Positions 57,600-64,000 of a stretch of 64,000 nucleotides of DNA are shown here, piece after piece (the stretch's first letter is position 1; the number at the start of each line of letters is the position of its first letter). The stretch is from Selaginella moellendorffii (Eukaryota > Streptophyta > Lycopodiopsida > Selaginellales > Selaginellaceae). The notes under the pieces are model-generated. The model saw only the letters and a list, made by a program, of their open reading frames with translations. It made no database searches and had not been told where the DNA came from. A program made the translations under genes and the position numbers. The stretch covers positions 7,018 to 71,017 of the forward strand of contig NW_003314357.1 of the NCBI RefSeq assembly GCF_000143415.4, in the 5' to 3' direction.

Positions 57600-59520
57600 C
57601 TGATGCCGACCAACTAGACGTGCCATCTGGGGAAGCAGCCACCGATTCCCCTTTCCACGCAGAAATCCAAAAGATGGCGCCTCAGGATTTCTTCAGCTGG
57701 TACTGTACAAGTGGTACTCTGTTTTGTTCATTGACAACTACTCCCGCTATGCGATGGCTGTTTTCATGGCACACAAGGAAGAGGTCTACCATCACTTCCA
57801 GCTCTACAAAAGCTGGGCAGAAAATGCCACTGGCTGTACCATCCATAGACTACGTCCAGATGGCAGATGGCGGCGGTGAGTATATGAGCAATGAGTTAAT
57901 GGCATTTCTTGCTCAGGCTGGAATCCAGCACGAGTACACCGCAGCCCATACCTCGCAGCAGAATGTGGTTGCGGAGTGCCTGAACAGGACACTTATGGAC
58001 TGTGTATGCTGCCTTCTCCAGCACGCTGGCATGCCCAAGGTGTTTTGGGGAGAGGCACTCAACACAGCAGTGTATCTCCAGAACGGGCTGCCAACACGTT
58101 CCATTGCCGTTTCAAGTATGGACAGGGAAGCGTCCCAAAAGGGCATCTCCGGGTGTTTGGTTGCGTTGCCTACGCTCACATTCCAGATGCTCAGCACCGG
58201 AAGCTGGATCGCAAGAGCGGCTATCACACCCAGGTAAAAGCCTATCAACTCTATAACTGCCAGCGCAGGAAACTAGTGGTGAGCTGAGATGTGGTGTTTG
58301 ATGAAGCTCATCTTTATCGAGATACCCTGAGATTCCCTCCTGGATCTTTCTGAGATTTTGGACGACGTTCCAGATCTCCACCCAGCACCAGACAATCCAG
58401 CCGATGCAGAGCCAGGAGGAGTTGCTGAATGAGCAACCGAAGGAGGCGATCTGGCAGGAGGAGCTGATCACGGTACTTATCTTCCTTCGACACCTGTTCT
58501 GACGACTCCACAGGCCACAGCGGCTGGAAACAGCCAGATCTTTCCACGCTTGTGGCTGACCTGTTCGTTGGCGACGAGTTATATCAAGATGCCACCACTC
58601 CTCCCAGCATTCCCAAGCTACCACCTCCTCCAGCCGGCACAACAGTGGTGACACGCTTGGGTCGTGTCGTGAAACCATCTCTTAAGGCCAAGGAGCGATT
58701 CCTACAGGAAAACGTGCCTACTTCTGGGCTATGACAGCTCCACCTGCCTCTCTCGGTCCCCAGGTGGGTCTACACGGACCAGAAGCTGAGCACTGGCAGG
58801 CAGCCATGCAGGAGGAGTATGATTCTCTCCAGAAAAACAACACTTGGTCACTTCCAGCTCGCAGAAAGCTCATCTCATCCAAGCGGTTGTTTAAGAAAAA
58901 GTACAACGCTGATGGAAGCATTGAGCGCGCAGATTTACTCAAGTTCATGGGCTGGACTACACGGAAACTTATAGCCCTGTGGTGAAACTCACAACCATTC
59001 GTATGCTACTAATCTTAGCTGCAGAATTGGATCTCGAGCTCCATCAACTTGACGTTTGTACTGCGTTCCTTAATGGCGACATCGGTGTATGTGGCTCAGC
59101 CTCCTGGTTTTATCCAGCCACCAATGGTACACGAAAATAGATTCTTTTCTAATTTCCCTTGGTTTCGTGCGCAGCTCTACATATTTTTTGACGCTGAGGG
59201 CTATTGTTCCTTGCGCTATATGTGCTTGATCCACAAATTTAAAACGTACCTTGGCGCTAAATTTGCCATGAAAGACCTTGGTGAGTTGCATTTCTGCCTC
59301 GGTATCAGGTGACGTGCAACAGGGAGCGAGGCACTCTGGAGCTAAGCCACGCAAAATATGTTTCCGACATGCTCCAGAGGTGTGTGGCCTTGCTCACTAC
59401 TCTCATGGACACAGGCACGAAATTATCTGCTGAGAGTGGAGAGTACCTTGATCAATCTCCCGAGGAGAAAGCATCTAGAGCAGTCTATCGCTCTATGGTC
59501 GGCAGTAGAGCTAGCAAGTA
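57600..59520 (+). pseudogene. Ty1/copia integrase to RNase H remnant 2
   Basis: This is a second copia copy in order. The integrase core comes first (DNYSRYAMAVF, then GGGEYMSNELMAFLAQAGIQHEYTAAHTSQQN.VAE, and FWGEALNTAVYLQNGLPTR). A Pro/Ser linker follows, then RT (HWQAAMQEEYDSLQKNNTW, LHQLDVCTAFLNGD, FAMKDLGELHFCLGI) and the start of RNase H (YRSMVGS). Frames shift at least six times and part of RT between 59090 and 59220 is altered. It is dead. Confidence 0.85.
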
Positions 59521-59522
59521 GA

Positions 59523-59960
59523 ACCAGTAGAGCCAGCTGTACATTGCACAGAGCTGCTAAATGCTCCAGCCATACTAGCCATGCTAGAAGAATCACCCTG
59601 GGTAGCACTGGCACTAGGTATCACTCGAGCTTGTTCTGATGGTTGCCCAGTCTGGGCAAATGCTGAAGAACTGGCATTTGCTGTCGCTTGTGCTGATTGC
59701 CCTATCTGGGCAACTGCAGAACCATAGTCCTTCTCAAACATTGTCTTGAACTCTAGTTTCAGCGAGTCAGCAACAGCTTCACAAGGTTGGATTCCCTCTC
59801 CTTGCAGCCTTTTCAAGCTACCACCGAGTCCTTTGTTGCAGTAGTGGCAGATCCATTATTTGCTTCCTTTGCCATTTGCATATGCTTCACCTTCAATAGC
59901 ATGAAGCTCCCACAAAGGTTCTTTCTTCTTGCCTCCTCTACGTGGAGACATAATGGATGA
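59523..59960 (-). pseudogene. hAT-like BED zinc-finger fragment
   Basis: Minus-strand frames give LWELHAIEGEAYANGKGSK, then WICHYCNKGLGGSLKRLQGEGIQPCEAV, after an in-frame stop. The W.C.YC pattern with a following G....LK and GI..C is like BED fingers of hAT transposases. A Ser/Ala/Gln-rich stretch with two imperfect repeats (AQIGQSAQA, AQTGQPSEQA) follows. No dimerisation domain is seen. Confidence 0.5.
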
Positions 59961-61039
59961 TAAACCTAGCTTAATGGTAAACTTAATTTAAATTCATGGA
60001 AAGATTTGGAATCTTTAAAAGAGGTCATTTTGAACGTGACTTGGAACCCAGATGTGTGTTATGAACGCGATGTTACGAATATGTTACTAGCGGCAAATTT
60101 TCACCTGAACACATTAATTGGTAACTATGGTGGGAACAGTGGTGAAGTAATGATTTGGTGCTGAAAGGCAAACACCGAGATTCATTTTGAATTTAAAAAG
60201 GAAGACAATCCCCTAGGAAGAAGGATTTGCCATTCCCAATGTTAATTCTCCTTTGTGATAGTAAGGGTGGCAAGTTTTCACACCAATGTAAATATATCTA
60301 ATAGTGTTAGATTTGATTCAAATGAGATTTACAAAGAGTTTATAGAGAGATGATTTGAGTGACAACAACATCATGTAAAAATGAGGAGAAGGCACTACTA
60401 TAGTTGAAGCACAAAAGCATCTTCTTAAAAAATTTATATGTTTGTTTTAAAATTAAGAATGGCAAGCTTGTTTATGTTTCTTTCAGGTCGGAATTGGAAT
60501 ATATTTTGGATGGACAATGGGCCAAAAAAACAACAATAACAAAATTTCCAGTATCTATAACAACTTTATGATGTGTGGGCACAATATCTTATGATAACTC
60601 CTTTTGCAATTTCTACTAAACTACTAGAAAAATAAATATAGAAGACTGGATGGGAATAATTGCCACAACCATACTCAAAGATGCAAGAGTTCCACATACA
60701 AAAGAAAGGGTGAAATAGGGTTGTTAAGGTGCTTATATCTAATTTGTTTATAAACATATAGCTGCAAAATGTATTATAGTACATGAGGTTGGCTATACAG
60801 TGTGGGTACCATGAATATGATGTTCCATCAGGGAAAAGTAAACAAAATTATAAGGAGTTTTGAGTGATGATTGAGGAGAGGTCAAAAACAATGAAGGTAA
60901 TCACACATTCACGTTATGGCAAAGTTACTTTTCTCAAACTTAGATGGTAATTGAAAACATCAAAGATCTATTCAACCACATGCATGCCCGCACTCCAAAA
61001 AAAAAAATCACATGGAGCCCAATTGTCCAATGACAAAGG
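59961..61039. other. AT-rich spacer, no gene seen
   Basis: The stretch is low in GC, with no reading frame beyond about 72 codons and no domain or clear repeat. It probably derives from decayed transposons like its flanks. Confidence 0.5.
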
Positions 61040-61640
61040 CTAAGGCATTGATCGTTCATCCCAATGCAACTATTGTACATTCTCTTTCCATTACTTTTAA
61101 GAACCACAATACTTTTTTCTTTGATTCAGGCACTTGATACACGATGCTCAGTTCAAAACGCTCCAAGAAGTCAATCCACCAGCTACCATTGCAGTAGGGG
61201 ATGGCAAGTGGCTACAAATCACTGGTTGAGATACCATTATGTTGAAGCTTACTAGTGGTTTTATAAACATGTATGTATATTTCCCATGTCCCAATGGGCA
61301 TGCCCCGCTCTCAACAAACTACTCTAGGTGGTTCCCTCACGTCTCATATGGTTACTAGTACCACTATCCATGATATGTACCTTGTTCCAAAGCTAAGTGT
61401 GAACTTGTTCTCTATTGGCCAGCTCAGAGTCTGGATTTGACCTTCACTTGGATGCACTTTGCTTCTTGCTGGTGTTCTACAAGCCGGCAAAGGCCTATAC
61501 AAGCTTTGTATGGAGCAAAGACGAGCTGCTGATGTGGTGGAGCGCCTCCACCAGTTTATTAAGTTCATGGCTTCTACCCTGGACCAGCTCGAGTTGTGCA
61601 TCAGCATATTGGACATGTGAGTACACACCCATCCGACACC
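61040..61640 (+). pseudogene. Ty1/copia protease and gag-pre-integrase remnant 3
   Basis: Mixed frames show FFFDSGT (active-site DSGA region of copia protease), VGDGKWLQITG, then DMYLVPKLSVNLFSIGQL, the phrase just before the pre-integrase domain. LYKLC and VHQHIGHVS follow, the latter like WH.RLGH. The order is that of copia pol upstream of integrase, but stops occur throughout. Confidence 0.72.
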
Positions 61641-62079
61641 ACTTTTTTTGTGATGGTTGCCAGCTCGGCTCCAATTTCCAAAACGAGGAGCAAGACGAGA
61701 CTATATAAACACGAGCAGGAACTAAAGGTAGATTATGGCCGATTCCATCTCTCTTCTCCATCCTTTCACTATGTATCCGGATTTCTCTCAACAAGGCAAC
61801 ATGATTGGCCATGTTAGCCGTTTGGAGATGGTTTCTATATTCAATAGTGGTATTGGAGCACTCTTCTCTGTTCTTGGTGCAGTGGGAAGTGGCACATCAG
61901 GGGTTTCTCATGCACGACCATTACATGGGAAGAGCAACAGGGATTGTTTATGGAAAACAATGTCCTTAGAAAATCCAAAATGAAAGCAAACGCTACTCAA
62001 TAAATTAGACCCGGCAAAGAGGAAAGACGGAAAACCAAGCACGAGAGTTCTTACGTGTGAAATCAATGGTTCTTCTTCC
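61641..62079. other. Unassigned spacer
   Basis: An 82-codon plus-strand frame (61735-61983) is present but has no recognisable domain and no splice context. I do not call it a gene. Confidence 0.4.
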
Positions 62080-62335
62080 AAACGTTTAATCATATCAGCA
62101 ATGTAAACTCATAATCTATATACAAGTTTCTGACGTTCTCCAAAACTCTCACTTGAATGTAATCTTTTGGTGATGACAAGTCCTGCATAAGTGAAAAAAG
62201 TAAGAACAAGGTGTCCAGCTAAACACGAAAGAACATACCACTGAAAGATCAAAGATCAATCCATCTGGAAGCACAGCACCAAGTTGACATCGTAGTCCTC
62301 GAGCCGTTTAAGCTCGATGGTGCCTGGAAAGAATA
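62080..62335 (-). pseudogene. PSF1-like gene fragment, copy 2 (inverted relative to copy 1)
   Basis: The minus strand repeats the layout of 29582-29860: TTCTTTCCAGG, an exon-like piece, an intron containing TTTAGCTGGA.ACCTTGTTCTTACTT, then GACTTGTCA.CACCAAAAGATT. It encodes DLSSPKDYIQVRVLENVRNLYID. A residue is lost in the PPKD.YI motif and a stop follows soon after. The pair is clearly homologous but diverged. Confidence 0.5.
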
Positions 62336-62439
62336 AATTGAAGATAATTTAGTACGAGAAAGACACCAAGAAAAAAAAACGGAGAGAGAAGCACAAACAT
62401 GTAAGCTAGAAGGCATTGCTTATTACAAAGAATGCTCAC

Positions 62440-62670
62440 ATGATGTATGAATCCTCTGAAAAAATATGCATTTTTGGTGGTTTGAGCGTCAAATCCTTCT
62501 TTCTGTCTAAATTCCTCACAGAATCAGACAAAAGAGGAATCGTGAGGCAAACGCAAGCAAACGTTGTAGGCTGGAAAATCGCCTAACTTGCATCAACTGG
62601 TCTGAAGCTGCTCAAAATGCTCGTTCGTCTCGTTCAAAACCTGCTCAAAGAAATAATTCTGCAATAAGAA
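62440..62670 (-). other. Exon-like segments, gene unknown
   Basis: On the minus strand, after an acceptor-like TTATTGCAG (about 62660), a frame reads NYFFEQVLNETNEHFEQLQTS and stops. Below it another short frame DSVRNLDRKKDLTLKPPK ends in a stop. These may be terminal exons of a decayed or unrecognised gene that also includes the PSF1-like piece. I could not connect them. Confidence 0.3.
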
Positions 62671-63041
62671 GATGGTCTAGAAGTTCATGTTGAACACCAA
62701 CAACTGATCTTCCTCAGCTATGCATAAATCTAATTCTCATCCAGAAGAAACTAAATGAGAAAAGATAAAATAATGACATGTTAAGTTAAGATAAAAGGAA
62801 CTTATAGAATATTTCCTAAAATCTTTCAGAAATGGTTGCACCTCGGGTTTTGAAAAATGCCAGTGATTGATTTGCATTCTTACCTTCAAATGTGCAAGAA
62901 CCCATGTCGAAATCGTTTTCCAACACAAAAAAAGCCACTGTCCAACAAAAATATGTTTACGTCCACCTTACATGGAAAATCTTAAAGCACTTCTAGAGTG
63001 GTGCCCTAAACTCAAGCCATACAGATCAAAGGGTGGGAACT

Positions 63042-64000
63042 ATGGCGGGTGATGAAGAAATGGAAGAGCTTGTGGAGTTCATTGAAGACATAGATGGGGC
63101 AGAGGGTCATGAATTTCACCTTTCTGATGGTAGAGTGGACGTAGATGCGGTTCTGCAGGTGTTCGGGGCTAACTCCATCTCCGTGAAGCGCGAGGAGCCA
63201 CCAAGGGTCCAATGAAGGACTCTTGAACCAAGAAAAGAAGATGGTCTCAGCAAACCGAAATTTCGGGCTGGATCTTCTCATGTCATTCGTCCCACGAGAG
63301 GTATGCTACTTGCTTTTCAGGATGGCTTCGGATGGGCGTTTTGCTGTGTGTCTTGGATATGTGTGCTTCGATGTGGCTATGGCTGCTTTCGGCTAGAGGT
63401 AGCTTCAATTCGCTTTTATTTTGGGTTGCTGGAATGGTGGCTTTTGGCTATGCTGCTGGCGGACGCATACTCCCTTGTGGATCCTTGGTCATCCTTTTAT
63501 GTTGATACCCTTGATTCTGGCTATGATAGTTTCTTCTTCCAGATCTAATACTAGCTTTGTTATGTTCTGAATGTTGCAGTGCCCCATGGAATCGGCGGAT
63601 CTGGTAAGCAATTGTGAAAGTGCACATGCATCCATGTCGGACGTCCCATTCTTTATCCAGTTCTTGGTATTCCTAGTGCGCCATGAAATCGGCGGATGTC
63701 TATAGGGTTTCAAGGTTGTTCTTGGGTGCTTGTGTCTGCTTCTAACGCACACTGGAGCGTGGTGGTGCCTGTGACTGCATCCTTTCTAGACTGAATTTTT
63801 GTAATTTTGCAGTCGCGAGAGAGCCCATTACTCAAGGTACTGAACGCCTGCCCGTCCTTTATCAATAGCGTTTGTTGTGCAGGGGTTGTGGAAGCTATAC
63901 TACGGAAGTTTGGCGATGACCTGTCGGGCAGTATTTCCACCATGACCCCTGAGCACGCGTTCAAAAAAAAGTACCCGCTCACCAAGGTTCCAATTTGCCA
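63042..64000 (+). CDS. Unidentified gene, 3' incomplete, with an in-frame TGA
   Basis: The ATG at 63042 starts an acidic protein (MAGDEEMEELVEFIEDIDGAE). The tentative exons are 63042-63300, 63813-63836 and 63883 to beyond 64000, joined in consistent phase 1. They give ..SSHVIRPTR, VAREPITQ and GVVEAILRKFGDDLSGSISTM in sequence. A TGA at 63213-63215 interrupts the first exon, while the frame on both sides looks coding. Either this allele is a pseudogene, or the base call is wrong, or splicing differs. I do not recognise the family. The gene runs off the window edge. Confidence 0.42.

Noticed and set aside
63205-63300. Alternative frame GSNEGLLNQEKKMVSANR after a one-base shift
   Set aside because: It would join the next exon in phase 0 and then meet a stop in the third exon, whereas the original frame keeps phase 1 through all three.

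Overview
The window is nuclear DNA of a land plant. Its features fit a lycophyte with a very compact gene layout, most likely Selaginella moellendorffii. The reasons are plant-type CCCTAAA telomeric repeats, introns mostly of 50-100 bp, genes separated by only 60-130 bp, and Penelope-like, Ty3/gypsy, Ty1/copia, PIF/Harbinger and hAT remains side by side. The species name is an inference from gene style, not from a database match.

Bases 1-18273 look like the layered history of a chromosome end. Position 1 starts in telomeric repeats. These abut the 5'-truncated reverse transcriptase of an endonuclease-less Penelope-like element (PLE, 232-1868), whose 3' part holds a TATA-like box and a type I hammerhead ribozyme (1821-1868). 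A large non-autonomous LTR element ('LARD A', 1869-9579, minus sense) sits in the PLE with a perfect 5-bp target duplication (GTTGT). The PLE then resumes (9580-9744) and ends in a second telomeric block (9745-9872). That block is joined directly to a broken second copy of the same LTR element ('LARD B', 9873-13515, plus sense), which had inserted into the integrase of a Ty3/gypsy element ('C', 13516-18273). The gypsy C LTR and primer site resemble those of the LARDs.

Bases 18274-29560 hold an older degenerate gypsy element ('D', minus sense). It is interrupted by a second gypsy element ('E', 21269-27630, plus sense, TSD TGCTG). An LTR remnant and a fragment resembling the DNA-replication factor PSF1 follow.

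Bases 29966-46616 are a compact gene island. In order: an SR-protein kinase (-), SUMO E1 subunit SAE1/AOS1 (-), a plastid-type ABM-domain protein (-), a plasma-membrane H+-ATPase with 21 exons (+), an intronless PPR protein (-), an EXO70A-type exocyst subunit (+), a small one-TM protein (+), and a chloroplast 2-Cys peroxiredoxin (-). Exon models were built by hand from GT/AG (one GC/AG) sites and reading-frame continuity; all close in frame from ATG to stop. Several have telo-box-like AAACCCTA motifs near their start codons, and the PPR and EXO70 start codons are only 78 bp apart, head to head.

Bases 46.8-56 kb are an AT-rich desert with a diverged duplicated repeat and no convincing gene. 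From 56 kb to 61.6 kb are broken copia, Harbinger and hAT pieces. A second PSF1-like fragment lies at 62.1-62.3 kb. An unidentified gene with an in-frame TGA starts at 63042 and runs off the right edge.
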